DNA of 64,000 nt. Source: JALZMG01 sp963739975 (GTDB taxonomy: Bacteria > Actinomycetota > Acidimicrobiia > Acidimicrobiales > Ilumatobacteraceae). Both the position numbers and the translations under genes were made by a program. A model generated the notes under the pieces. That model saw nothing but the letters and a program-made list of their open reading frames with translations. It ran no database searches and had not been told where the DNA came from. Below, in pieces: positions 27,797 through 35,802 of this stretch. Numbering within the stretch: position 1 is the stretch's first letter; every line of letters starts with the position of its first letter. Location of the stretch: assembly GCA_963739975.1 (NCBI GenBank), contig CAVUCK010000005.1, forward strand, positions 310,001 to 374,000. Reading direction: 5' to 3'.

Positions 27797-29024
27797 GCTG
27801 ACCGAGAGGAGCGATGCGTACGGCGATGCCGGCGAGCAGGACACCGGCGCCGGTGATGGTGGCGGCGAGGGGCAGCGTCACGGCGAGGACGACGCAGCCG
27901 ACGAGTCCGGTGAAGCTGAGCCACCGGGGCCAGCGGCGTTGAGCGTGCGGGAGGGTCAGGCAGGCGGCGTTGGTGATGGCGTAGTAGGTGAGGATGGTCA
28001 CGCCGGAGAAGCCGATGGCCCCGCGCAGGTCGAGTGCGGCGGTGAGCGCGATGACGACGGCGGTCACGAGGAATTCGGCTCGCAGGGGGAGCGAGCGGCG
28101 TTGGTCGATCTGGGCGAGCCAGCTGGGGAGCTCGTGCCGTCGGGCCATCGCCAGCACGGTGCGGGAGACGCCGGGCAGCAAGTTGAGGAGGACCCCGAGG
28201 GCGGCGATGCCGGCACCGACGCGCACGATCGGAGCGAGCGGTTCGAGTGGCGAGGCGGCGACCACGAGGCGGAGTGGGGCGTCACTCGTCGCGATGGCGG
28301 CGACCGGGACGGTGGCGAGCATGGTGACTCCGACGGCGGCGTAGATCAGCAGCACGCCGGCGAGGGCGCGAGGGATCGCCTTGGGGATGATGGTGGCCGG
28401 GTCGCGGACCTCCTCGCCGAGGGTGGCGATGCGGGCATATCCGGCGAAGGCGAAGAAGAGGAACCCGCCAGCGCGCAGGACACCGAGCGCAGAGGCGTCC
28501 ATCGGGGTGAGGCGGGAGAGCGACGCCGTCGAGCTCGACCAGCCGGCGACGACGACAGCGGTCAGCGCGGCGAGGGCGACCGCGAGGAGGCACTTGGTGA
28601 CGGCGACGGTGCGGGTCAGCCCACCGACGTTCACGAGGGTCACCGCACCGACGGCGGCGACGCCGACGAGTCGAGCGTGCTCAGGCCACAGGTAGGCGCC
28701 GGCGGTGAGCGCGATCGCGACGCATGAGGCGGTCTTGCCGACCACGAACCCCCATCCGGCGAGGTGACCCCAGAACGCCCCGAGCTGGTAGCGGGCAAAG
28801 ACGTACGTGCCGCCCGATTCTGGGTGCACCGCGGCCAGCTGGGCCGACGAGGTGGCGTTGCAGAACGCGACGATCGCGGCGACGGCGAGACCGATCAGCA
28901 GCCCGGTCCCAGCGGCGTCGGCGGCCGGCCCCCACGCGCTGAACACGCCGGCACCGATCATGGACCCGGCGCCGATGGTCACCGCGTCGGCCAGGCCCAG
29001 CCGACGCTGCAGTGATGCCGTCAT
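27786..29024 (-). CDS. APC-family amino-acid permease
   Basis: 412 residues from ATG 29024. About eleven to twelve TM segments. TM1 carries VTIGAGSMIGAGVFSAWG, the substrate-binding GxGxG motif of APC transporters. HPESGGTYVFARYQLG matches the conserved loop after TM2, and RAGGFLFFAFAGYARIATLGEEVRDPATIIPKAI is the TM6 unwound segment and following amphipathic helix (FAFAGY...EEV..P). The substrate is presumably a cationic or neutral amino acid. It stands between a kinase gene (convergent) and a VOC/ArsR-ArsC pair; nothing shown links them functionally. Confidence 0.9.
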   Translation of the reverse strand: MTASLQRRLGLADAVTIGAGSMIGAGVFSAWGPAADAAGTGLLIGLAVAAIVAFCNATSSAQLAAVHPESGGTYVFARYQLGAFWGHLAGWGFVVGKTASCVAIALTAGAYLWPEHARLVGVAAVGAVTLVNVGGLTRTVAVTKCLLAVALAALTAVVVAGWSSSTASLSRLTPMDASALGVLRAGGFLFFAFAGYARIATLGEEVRDPATIIPKAIPRALAGVLLIYAAVGVTMLATVPVAAIATSDAPLRLVVAASPLEPLAPIVRVGAGIAALGVLLNLLPGVSRTVLAMARRHELPSWLAQIDQRRSLPLRAEFLVTAVVIALTAALDLRGAIGFSGVTILTYYAITNAACLTLPHAQRRWPRWLSFTGLVGCVVLAVTLPLAATITGAGVLLAGIAVRIAPLGQRIG

Positions 29025-29099
29025 CGACCTCGACGCATCTGATCGGTGGTCGCGATGTGCTCGGCGTGGGCGATCGCGGCGTGTGCGGCGAGCCGTCGC

Positions 29100-29486
29100 T
29101 CAGCGCCCGGCGGGCTGGAAGAGCTCGACGACGTTGCCGGACGGGTCCTGCAGCAGGATCTGCTTGCCCCCGGGGCCCTCCACGATGTCGTTGCGGAAGT
29201 TGGCGCCGGCGTCGCGGAGTCGTCCGACCTCCGTGTCGAGGTCGTCGACGACGAAGTGGATCCGGTTCCAGCCTCCCGGGCCGGGCGTCGCACCGTCGGG
29301 CATCGGCCGACCCGCCGAGCTCCTGGGCCCGGCCAGCAGCAGCCGGAGGTTGCCGCGCTTGACATCGGCGAAAGCGGGGGCCGCGCTGGTCAGCAGCTCG
29401 AAGTCGAGCAGCGTGGTGTAGAAGGCGATCGACTGCTCGACGTCGCTGACCATGTAGCGGACGTTGACGGTCTCATCGTTGGGCAT
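29100..29486 (-). CDS. VOC family protein (glyoxalase fold)
   Basis: 128 residues from ATG 29486 behind GGAGGT. Two beta-alpha-beta-beta-beta modules: NVRYMVSDVEQSIAFYTTLLDFELL, then WNRIHFVVDDLDTEVGRLRDAGANFRND and KQILLQDPSGNVVELFQPAG. The metal-site positions are filled by the His of RIHF and the Glu of VELF. It overlaps the 3' end of the ArsR-ArsC fusion gene by 14 bases, so it is translated from the same message. In arsenic-type operons VOC proteins (ArsI-like) may act on organoarsenicals, but the Cys pair expected for ArsI is not visible, so a different ligand is likely. Confidence 0.85.
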   Translation of the reverse strand: MPNDETVNVRYMVSDVEQSIAFYTTLLDFELLTSAAPAFADVKRGNLRLLLAGPRSSAGRPMPDGATPGPGGWNRIHFVVDDLDTEVGRLRDAGANFRNDIVEGPGGKQILLQDPSGNVVELFQPAGR

Positions 29487-30285
29487 GAACGGACCTCCTC
29501 GACGGTGTCGGGTCGTTGTACAGGTGGAGCCGGAAGCCGATGCGGGTCTCGAGCTCATCGCCGGTGCGCTCGAAAGCGGGGTACGAGGTGCGGTTCGTCG
29601 AGCCCTCGACCGCCGGGTCGGGGATGCTCCAGTGCACGAGCTCGGGGTGCGACGGGAACGCCGGGCACACCTCTCGCACGCGGTCGCACAGGGTGATCAC
29701 GGAATCGAAGCGCTCGGCGGCGAACTCGTCCAGGTGCTTGCTGCGGTTCCCGCTGATGTCGATGCCGCGCCTGCGGAGCAGGCGAACGGCGTTGGGGTGC
29801 AGCGGCTTCGGGTTGCTGCCGGCGCTGCGGGCTTCGATGGCGCCGGCCGACAGGTGCTCGAGCAGCGCCTCGGCGATCTGGGACCGTGCGCTGTTCCCGG
29901 TGCAGAGGAACAACACCCGCCGGCGGCGACCCGAACGCTCTCGGGGCCGATCGAGCGGCGGCACCGCAGCCGCCTGGAGCGCCGGATGGAGCGCATCGCC
30001 GGCGGCGTGGAGCGCCCGGCGGCACGCCGCGAGGTCGATGGTGTAGTAGCTGTCGCGGCCGTCAGCGGAGCTGCGCCGGGCGGACACGAAGCCGCCATCG
30101 CGGAGCTGGCGCAAGTGGTACGAGACCAGGCTCTGGGGTTCGTCGACAAGGGTCGTCAACTCCGACACGGCTCGATCGCTGCGCACCAGCTCGCGCAGCA
30201 GCTGCCACCGCACCGGATGGGCGGCCAACCGCACGAACGACGGCGGACCATCGACCGGGGGACGAGCAGTCACGCTCGGCTTCAC
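29473..30285 (-). CDS. ArsR-type repressor fused to an arsenate-reductase-like phosphatase
   Basis: About 270 residues from GTG 30285; a TTG at 30318 would extend it into the operator and is less likely. Residues about 15-90 form a winged helix: LRELVRSDRAVSELTTLVDEPQSLVSYHLRQLRDGGFVSARR is the helix-turn-helix of ArsR/SmtB regulators. From about 130 the sequence VLFLCTGNSARSQIAEALLEHL is the P-loop of low-molecular-weight phosphatase/ArsC proteins (CTGNSARS). SVITLCDRVREVCP carries the further Cys residues used in thiol relay. The fusion should combine sensing with reduction of arsenate, or act on a protein phosphate. A VOC gene is coupled behind it. Auto-regulation through the site at 30318-30333 is likely. 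Confidence 0.87.
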   Translation of the reverse strand: MKPSVTARPPVDGPPSFVRLAAHPVRWQLLRELVRSDRAVSELTTLVDEPQSLVSYHLRQLRDGGFVSARRSSADGRDSYYTIDLAACRRALHAAGDALHPALQAAAVPPLDRPRERSGRRRRVLFLCTGNSARSQIAEALLEHLSAGAIEARSAGSNPKPLHPNAVRLLRRRGIDISGNRSKHLDEFAAERFDSVITLCDRVREVCPAFPSHPELVHWSIPDPAVEGSTNRTSYPAFERTGDELETRIGFRLHLYNDPTPSRRSVHAQR

Positions 30286-30317
30286 GACGTGGAACCGTAC
30301 CCCGTTCTCGACAACCA

Positions 30318-30333
30318 ATCAAACCAAATTGAT
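30318..30333. promoter_or_regulatory. Candidate ArsR-type operator
   Basis: ATCAA-N6-TTGAT, a 5-bp perfect inverted repeat in an AT-rich island 33 bases upstream of the ArsR-ArsC start. This half-site and spacing resemble sites bound by ArsR/SmtB repressors. It lies between divergent genes and is the only AT-rich block nearby. Confidence 0.55.
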
Positions 30334-30354
30334 GGATTGCCCGGCGGTTGCCCC

Positions 30355-30402
30355 TGTGCGGTGAGAGATCGGCGCACAGAGTGCCCTCACCGCTCACCGC
30401 GT
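30355..30402. repeat. Family A palindrome, solo copy
   Basis: Its right part (GTGCCCTCACCGCTCACCGC) matches the family A copies at 43001 and 44112 almost exactly, while the left arm is degenerate and forms an extra CTGTGCG/CGCACAG pairing. Unlike the other copies it lies between divergent gene starts and has no nuclease gene beside it. Confidence 0.7.
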
Positions 30403-30490
30403 CGGCCGGCCCCACCGCCGACGATCCGGCTGGCATCATCGACGCGGCGTCCGGCTCGATGCCCGGGCGGGCGCGCTCGAGGAGGCACTC

Positions 30491-30919
30491 ATGATCGACG
30501 CCGATCTCCAGCTCCGCCCGGTCGGCGTGGTCGCCTCCTCGCTGACCGACCTCGGCAGTGCCCCGAACCAGGGTGACGAGGGCGCACCCGACGCCGACCT
30601 CGTGTTCGATCCGGCGCTCGCTCTCGCGGTGGGCGACCTGGCGGTCGGCGACGAGATCGTCGTGCTGACCTGGCTCCACCAGTCCGATCGTGACGTGCTC
30701 GTCGTACATCCGCGTGACGACGAGCACCGCCCGCTGACCGGCGTGTTCAGCACCCGGTCGCCGCACCGGCCCAACCCGATCGGCATGCACGAGGTCGTGG
30801 TCATCGGCGTCGACATCGGCATCGACGACGTGCGTCTGCGTGTGCGCGGGCTCGAGGCCATCGATGGCACACCGATTCTCGACGTCAAGCCGGTGCTGGC
30901 GCCGATCACATGTCGCTGA
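30491..30919 (+). CDS. trmO: tRNA (N6-threonylcarbamoyladenosine37-N6)-methyltransferase TrmO
   Basis: 142 residues from ATG 30491, preceded by GAGGAGG. The sequence matches the TrmO/TsaA-like beta-barrel: LRPVGVVASSLTD at the start, VVLTWLHQSDRDVL, and the family signature GVFSTRSPHRPNPIGMHEV. The enzyme uses SAM to add a methyl to t6A37 in ANN-decoding tRNAs (known from the E. coli homologue). The end (LDVKPVLAP) is the canonical close of the core domain; the extra C-terminal domain found in some bacteria is missing, as is common. It is probably monocistronic. Confidence 0.9.
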   Translation: MIDADLQLRPVGVVASSLTDLGSAPNQGDEGAPDADLVFDPALALAVGDLAVGDEIVVLTWLHQSDRDVLVVHPRDDEHRPLTGVFSTRSPHRPNPIGMHEVVVIGVDIGIDDVRLRVRGLEAIDGTPILDVKPVLAPITCR

Positions 30920-30996
30920 GCGCCCGCCCCCCATCCCGTAGTACGAACAGCTCGACGTCAACGTTGACGTCGATCCTTCAACCGAACGGCACCGGA

Positions 30997-31344
30997 TCAC
31001 CGTGGCGCCGAAGGTTTGGGGGGCAGGGCTCGGGCGTGGCGCACGCCGATGCTGACCCACCGGCCGAGCTGGCGCTTGGTCGTGAGGTCGTCGACGTCCA
31101 CGCGCAGCCAGCCGGCCATCGGCCGCCCGCGCATCTCCATCGGCCGGGCTGACGGCGCAGTGGCGAACAACTCCTCCGACTGCGCAGGGTCGACCCGCAC
31201 CATCAACCCACCCTGGCCACTGGCGGCCACGGCCATGTTGCCAGCGACGAGGAAGGCGAGCCCGCCGAACATCCGCTGCTCGGTCACGTCCTCGCCGACG
31301 ACCAGGTCGCGCACGCGGTCGGCAAGGTCCTGGTCGAAGGCCAT
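30997..31344 (-). CDS. TfoX N-terminal domain protein
   Basis: 115 residues from ATG 31344. The pattern FDQDLADRVRDLVVGEDVTEQRMFGGLAFLVAGNMAVAAS with GLMVRVDPAQ, and the end MRGRPMAGWLRVDVDDLTT, match the stand-alone TfoX/Sxy N-terminal domain (a YjbR-related fold). Actinobacterial members are not tied to competence as TfoX is in proteobacteria, so no function is assigned. It converges with trmO and diverges from the SDR gene to its right. Confidence 0.82.
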   Translation of the reverse strand: MAFDQDLADRVRDLVVGEDVTEQRMFGGLAFLVAGNMAVAASGQGGLMVRVDPAQSEELFATAPSARPMEMRGRPMAGWLRVDVDDLTTKRQLGRWVSIGVRHARALPPKPSAPR

Positions 31345-31488
31345 CGAGGGGAGCGTACGACCACCTCGGGGAACCGTCGGAACGGACCGCCACGCTCCAC
31401 GTGACGTTCCCGGACGAGCGCCACGTACGGTGCGCGACGTGACGCACGACGAGTACGAGAATCCGGCGCTCGATGTCGGAGGGCCGGC

Positions 31489-32253
31489 GTGAGTGCCCGC
31501 TTCTCCGGGCGCGTCGCGCTGGTCACCGGGGCCGCTGGTGGGATGGGTCGGGCGATCGCCGAGGCGTTCGTGGGCGAGGGAGCTGCGGTGCTGCTTGCCG
31601 ACCGCAGCGAGCAGGGCGCCGACGTCGCCGCGACGCTGGTCGACGGCGGCGGGCGAGCCGTCTTCGAGCGCGTGGACGTCGCCGACGCGGCGGACGTCGC
31701 GCGGATGGTCGAGCGCGCCGTCGAGGAGCTCGGCGGCCTCGACTGCGCCGTCAACGCGGCCGCCATCGAGGGGGAGGCGGCGCCGCTGGCCGACGTCGAC
31801 GACGAGCTCTTCGATCGCGTCATGGCGGTCAACGTCCGCTCGGTGTTCCTCTGCATGAAGCACGAGCTGCGAGCGATGCTGGCCGGAGGTGGTGGCGGCG
31901 CGATCGTCAACATCGGCTCGACCAACTCGTACCGCCCCCAGCACCACCAGGCCGCCTACACCGCCAGCAAGCACGCGGTGATCGGGCTGACGAAGGCGGC
32001 GGCCATCGACTACGCCCGCCATGGCGTGCGCATCAACGCCATCTGTCCCGGCGCCATCGACACCCCGATGCTGCGTGATGCGATGGAACGGCGCGGCCGG
32101 CCCGAGTCCGAGGTGCTGGCTCGACTGACGTTGACCGATCGCTTTGGGCGGCCCGACGAGATCGCCGCAGCTGCTCTGTGGCTGTGCTCCGAGGAGTCCT
32201 CGTTCACGATCGGCCACGCCCTCGCCGTCGACGGCGGCTACCTGGCGCGCTGA
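31489..32253 (+). CDS. Short-chain dehydrogenase/reductase (SDR)
   Basis: 254 residues from GTG 31489 with GGAGGG just upstream. SDR landmarks: ALVTGAAGGMGRAIA (glycine loop), LLADRSEQ (Asp after strand 2, suggesting NAD), AVNAAAIEG in place of NNAG, IGSTNSYRPQHHQAAYTASKHAVIGL with the Tyr-x3-Lys pair (YTASK), and the end HALAVDGGYLAR. The NAAA variant is a small departure from NNAG that other active SDRs share. It is followed by the sigma-factor gene after 52 bases, but no functional link is apparent. Confidence 0.9.
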   Translation: MSARFSGRVALVTGAAGGMGRAIAEAFVGEGAAVLLADRSEQGADVAATLVDGGGRAVFERVDVADAADVARMVERAVEELGGLDCAVNAAAIEGEAAPLADVDDELFDRVMAVNVRSVFLCMKHELRAMLAGGGGGAIVNIGSTNSYRPQHHQAAYTASKHAVIGLTKAAAIDYARHGVRINAICPGAIDTPMLRDAMERRGRPESEVLARLTLTDRFGRPDEIAAAALWLCSEESSFTIGHALAVDGGYLAR

Positions 32254-32305
32254 CATCGGACGGGGTCCTCGGCAACATGCCGCGCTCGGGCGGCATCTAG
32301 GAGGT

Positions 32306-32815
32306 GTGACGTTCGAGCCCACGACCGCCGGACGGTCGAGGCCCGGGGCGCGAACACGACTCGTCGATGCCGAGTTCGAGGACTTCTACCGGCACTCGTT
32401 CCCGACGGCGAGGCGACTGGCCCATCTTCTGCTCAACGGTTCGGCCGATGCCGAGGACGTCGTGCAAGAGGTCTTCACACGGATCCACGGACGGTTCGAA
32501 GGTCTTCGATCGCCCGACGCGTACCGTCGGGTGAGCGTGGTCAACGGCTGTCGGCAGCACCACCGTGCGGCGTCTCGACACGACCGATGGGTGCGGATCT
32601 CGACGGCGGGTGACGAACACGTCACCGTCCTGGTCGATCCACTGCTCGACGCGGTTGCTGCGCTCTCGTTCCGCCAGCGCACGGCGATCGTCCTGCGGGA
32701 CTGGTGTGATCTGCCCGATGAGGTGATCGCCTCGACGTTGGGCGCCCGCCCGTCGACCGTGCAGTCGCTGATCCGCCGCGGCCTCCATCAACTCCACGGG
32801 AGCCTGACCACATGA
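32306..32815 (+). CDS. ECF-type RNA polymerase sigma factor
   Basis: 169 residues from GTG 32306. AGGAGG lies too close to that GTG, so the start is provisional. Region 2: FEDFYRHSFPTARRLAHLLLNGSADAEDVVQEVFTRIHGRFEGL (around 28-70), containing the DVVQEVF core-binding helix. Region 4: LDAVAALSFRQRTAIVLRDWCDLPDEVIASTLGARPSTVQSLIRRGLHQL, an HTH of the ECF type. Overall it resembles the SigE-like family of actinobacteria. The next gene overlaps by ATGA and is the natural candidate for its regulator. Confidence 0.87.
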   Translation: MTFEPTTAGRSRPGARTRLVDAEFEDFYRHSFPTARRLAHLLLNGSADAEDVVQEVFTRIHGRFEGLRSPDAYRRVSVVNGCRQHHRAASRHDRWVRISTAGDEHVTVLVDPLLDAVAALSFRQRTAIVLRDWCDLPDEVIASTLGARPSTVQSLIRRGLHQLHGSLTT

Positions 32816-33684
32816 CGACCGATCTCGAACGGCGCCTGCGCGACGCGCTGGCCGGCGAGTCTCGCGGTGTCGAGCTGACCGCACCGGAGTGGCGACACCG
32901 CCGACCGGCCCGACGAAACCCGCAGCCACTGCTCGTGGGACCGACGCGACCGGGCTCGCTGCACGCCTACGTCGCCGACGGCGAACAGCTCGTCGTGTAC
33001 GACACCATCAGATCGGGACCGGGCGCCGAGGTCCGCGAGGCGCGTTGCTACGAGCTCCAGCAGTCCGATCGGTGCTTCCCGTCCGGCGACGGGCGGCCGT
33101 CCCTCGAAACGAACGCCGACCTCTGGGTATGGGTGGATCTGCCGCCGGGCACGGCGTTCGTGACGGCGACCGACAGCAGGTCCACCTCGTGGCAGCGACC
33201 GGCCGATGGCAACGTCGCGCTCCGGTTCGACGACCACAGTGCCGTCGTGCTGACCGCGCTCGACGCAGCCGGGAACCCGATCGTCAGCCACGACCGTCGC
33301 TCAGTCGTCACGGCGGCCGTCGAGGAGCTCACGACGGGGCCGTTCGACAACCTGGACGCCGCTGACGACGACACCATCAGGCGAGCGGCAGACGCCGCCG
33401 CGCTGCGGTGCCTCGACGAGCAGACGGCGGACGATGACAGCACGTCGGCGGCGGTCGCGGATGCCGGCCAGGCGTGGGCCACGTGCGTGGTCCCGGCCCA
33501 GGCGGCAGCCGCGACCGAGTTCGAGCGGTTGGGCGGGCAGCTCGTCGACGATCCGGGCCTCGATCCGAACGCCGATGCTCGCCCGATCTTTGCGGCGGAC
33601 GGGTACTTGTGCATCCTCGAGCCGGCACCGCTCGATCTCTGCGGGCCGATCCTCGAACGGATCACGGGCACGACCGGAGACTGA
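32812..33684 (+). CDS. Sigma-factor partner protein without a visible membrane anchor
   Basis: 290 residues; ATG 32812 overlaps the sigma-factor stop, so the two are translated together in a fixed ratio. The start TTDLERRLRDALAGES resembles the N-terminal helix found in proteins encoded behind SigE-like ECF factors. Those partners normally continue with a TM helix, but after RHRRPARRNP this one has no hydrophobic stretch long enough to span a membrane. The rest is an acidic, soluble-looking domain with several Cys (CYELQQSDRCF, CLDEQTAD, TCVVPAQ, CILEPAP). I do not recognise it; an anti-sigma role is inferred from position only. Confidence 0.6.
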   Translation: MTTDLERRLRDALAGESRGVELTAPEWRHRRPARRNPQPLLVGPTRPGSLHAYVADGEQLVVYDTIRSGPGAEVREARCYELQQSDRCFPSGDGRPSLETNADLWVWVDLPPGTAFVTATDSRSTSWQRPADGNVALRFDDHSAVVLTALDAAGNPIVSHDRRSVVTAAVEELTTGPFDNLDAADDDTIRRAADAAALRCLDEQTADDDSTSAAVADAGQAWATCVVPAQAAAATEFERLGGQLVDDPGLDPNADARPIFAADGYLCILEPAPLDLCGPILERITGTTGD

Positions 33685-33703
33685 GGCGGACTACCCTTCG
33701 ACG

Positions 33704-34162
33704 ATGCATCGGCGGAGCGGCATGACGGTCGCGCTCGCCCTCCTGGCCATCGCTGGATGTGGTTCCGACGACGACGGGGGATCGGCCGACGGAACCGCGA
33801 CCCCAGATTCGACGGTGGAGACGACGGCCGCCGCCTCCGGCCCGCCGACCGAGTGCCTGGCCGAGGCCGGCGAGGACTCGACGACGATCCAGATCACCAT
33901 TGACGACCCTCGAGACGGGTTCGGTTCGGTCGGCTCGCGCACACCGAGTGGCCTGACCGCCGGCACGCATCGCGTCGACCTGGTGGCGGACGAGGAGAAC
34001 AGCGAGCCGATCGACGTGCCGCTGTACCTCGATGACGACGAGGTCTTCAGGTTCGTCGCGGTCGCGCCCGGCACGACGTGCGGAGTGGAGCTCGAGTTGG
34101 CCGCCGGGAACTACCGGGTGCAGCTCGGCGACAACGACGCAGAGTTCACGATCGGCGAGTGA
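33704..34162 (+). CDS. Small lipoprotein
   Basis: 152 residues from ATG 33704. A TACCCT hexamer six bases upstream suggests a leaderless start. The N-terminus MHRRSGMTVALALLAIAGCGSDDD is a lipoprotein signal with lipobox IAGC (Cys 19), followed by an acidic and Thr/Ser-rich tether. The remainder is a compact beta-type domain ending FVAVAPGTTCGVELELAAGNYRVQLGDNDAEFTIGE. Not a family that I recognise. It follows the sigma/partner pair by 19 bases and may belong to the same envelope-stress regulon. Confidence 0.75.
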   Translation: MHRRSGMTVALALLAIAGCGSDDDGGSADGTATPDSTVETTAAASGPPTECLAEAGEDSTTIQITIDDPRDGFGSVGSRTPSGLTAGTHRVDLVADEENSEPIDVPLYLDDDEVFRFVAVAPGTTCGVELELAAGNYRVQLGDNDAEFTIGE

Positions 34163-34175
34163 GCGAACGCCGCAG

Positions 34176-34205
34176 AGGGCTTGTTCGAACTGTCGAAGCA
34201 GGCCT
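34176..34205. terminator. Imperfect hairpin between convergent genes
   Basis: AGGGCTTGTTCGA pairs with TCGAAGCAGGCCT across a 4-nt loop (one bulge). It lies 14 bases after the lipoprotein stop and touches the stop of the TetR-MaoC gene, so it can serve both directions. No T-run. Confidence 0.5.
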
Positions 34206-35719
34206 CACGCTGAGCCGTCGTCGGCTCGCACCTCCACCTCCGCGGTTCCGGTCACGACCCGCTCGTCATCGCGGGTCAGCCACACGTCGCAGTGGGCGAT
34301 GCCGTCGACGAGCTCGCGCACCCGACCCCGGGCGACCACGCGATCGCCGTCGAGCACCGGCTGGCCGAACGAGACCGTGAGCCGGCGGATCGATGCCGCA
34401 CCGGCCCACTCCATCAGCATGTTGGCGACGTAGCCGAGGTTCAGCGGTCCCTGGTTGACCACCCGTCCGGCGAGCCCCAACCCGGCGTTCGAATCGCGGT
34501 CCCAGTGCACCGGGTAGGGATCGCGCAGCAACGCGGCCATCGTCTTCATCCGGGCGGGATCCACTGACTGCATCTCCCACGGTGGGATCGTGTCGTCGTT
34601 CGTCGCGGTCGCGATCTCCTCCGTTGCCGATGAGGCCGCGCTGGCCGACGACGCCGGAGTCCGCCGGAACCGCCACCGGTTCGTGATGCGGGCGACGAGC
34701 CCGTCGTCGAGCGACAGCTCGATGCGGAACGCGACGTGGTCGTCGATCGCTCCGGACGACGTCGTTCGTCGCTCGGCGCTGGCGATGCCGCCCTCGACGC
34801 GGTACTCCACGTCCTCGCGGATCGGCCTGAAGTACTCCCAGTCGTAGCCGACGAGACCAACCGACCCGCCGGCGCCGCTGGCGCCACCGAGTCGGAACAG
34901 CTCGGCGATCGAGGTCCCGGCACCGAGGATCGGGGCGTGGAACAGGACGATCGGGTGCACGAGGTCGGCCGGCATCGGATCGCGACCCGTGCAATCGGTC
35001 AGGAGCCAGTTCTCCCAGTGCGCCACCCGGTAGGTGCCACCGGGGAACCGGTGCCCCTCGAGCGCGTTCAGTTCGTCCTCGGTCATGGTGCCCCCAGACT
35101 CATCCGTCGTTCCCATCCCCGACCACACGAGCTCGGCGAGCTCGTCGGCCAGCTGCCCGGACGAGCGCCCGCCGTCGTCGAGCCACCACATCGACACCAG
35201 GTTGAGCATGCCGATGATGGCGTACGCCCACGGCACGGCCACGGCCGCATCGCGCCCCTGGGCTGCGCGCCACCCGACCAACAAGTCGGCCAGCGGCTGC
35301 GCCGACCGGCCGGCGAGGTACAGCGCCCGCTCGGACGTGTCGTCCGACGCGCCGCGGGTCACGTACAGGAACAGCTGGCGATGGGTGCCGATCGTCTCGA
35401 GGGTGATCGCGAAGACCTTCGCCAGCGTCGCCCGGTCCGGACGACTCACGTTCACCTCGGTCCTCGCCCTCGTGAGGAGACGATCGGCGAGTCGCTCGGC
35501 GAGCGCGTTCGACAGGTCGGCTCGACTTCCCACCCGCGCGTACACGGTCGGTTTGGTGACGCCAGCTTCGTCGGCGATCGCCTCGAGCGATGCCCCGCTG
35601 CCGTCGCGAGCGATCACCCGCTCGGCGGCGTCGAGGATCCGCTCGCGATCGACGACGAGCTCCCCGCCGGCGGGACGTCCCCGCCCCCGGCGGGCGCCAA
35701 TGCCGGGCCCGTCAACCAC
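34205..35719 (-). CDS. TetR-type regulator fused to a MaoC/hotdog dehydratase-like enzyme
   Basis: 504 residues from GTG 35719 in one open frame. Residues 1-75 hold a TetR helix-turn-helix (ILDAAERVIARDGSGASLEAIADEAGVTKPTVYARVGSRADL), and a TetR-type ligand domain runs to about 205. After a short linker (DESGGT) the sequence MTEDELNALEGHRF begins a two-hotdog enzyme of the FAS1-dehydratase/HTD2 type, with YDWEYFRPIREDVEY in the first half and LNLGYVANMLMEWAGAASIRRLTVSF in the second. The internal ATG has a GGGGG stretch upstream and could be a separate start. Either a true regulator-enzyme fusion or two genes whose stop was lost to an indel. The acyl substrate, probably a 3-hydroxyacyl-CoA, is inferred. 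Confidence 0.78.
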   Translation of the reverse strand: MVDGPGIGARRGRGRPAGGELVVDRERILDAAERVIARDGSGASLEAIADEAGVTKPTVYARVGSRADLSNALAERLADRLLTRARTEVNVSRPDRATLAKVFAITLETIGTHRQLFLYVTRGASDDTSERALYLAGRSAQPLADLLVGWRAAQGRDAAVAVPWAYAIIGMLNLVSMWWLDDGGRSSGQLADELAELVWSGMGTTDESGGTMTEDELNALEGHRFPGGTYRVAHWENWLLTDCTGRDPMPADLVHPIVLFHAPILGAGTSIAELFRLGGASGAGGSVGLVGYDWEYFRPIREDVEYRVEGGIASAERRTTSSGAIDDHVAFRIELSLDDGLVARITNRWRFRRTPASSASAASSATEEIATATNDDTIPPWEMQSVDPARMKTMAALLRDPYPVHWDRDSNAGLGLAGRVVNQGPLNLGYVANMLMEWAGAASIRRLTVSFGQPVLDGDRVVARGRVRELVDGIAHCDVWLTRDDERVVTGTAEVEVRADDGSA

Positions 35720-35802
35720 CGTTGGTCACCGCGGTCCGCGCCCGCGCAGGTCGAGCGCGGCAAGCTGAACCTCATGGACCTGCGCGTCGAGCGGAACGAG
35801 CG

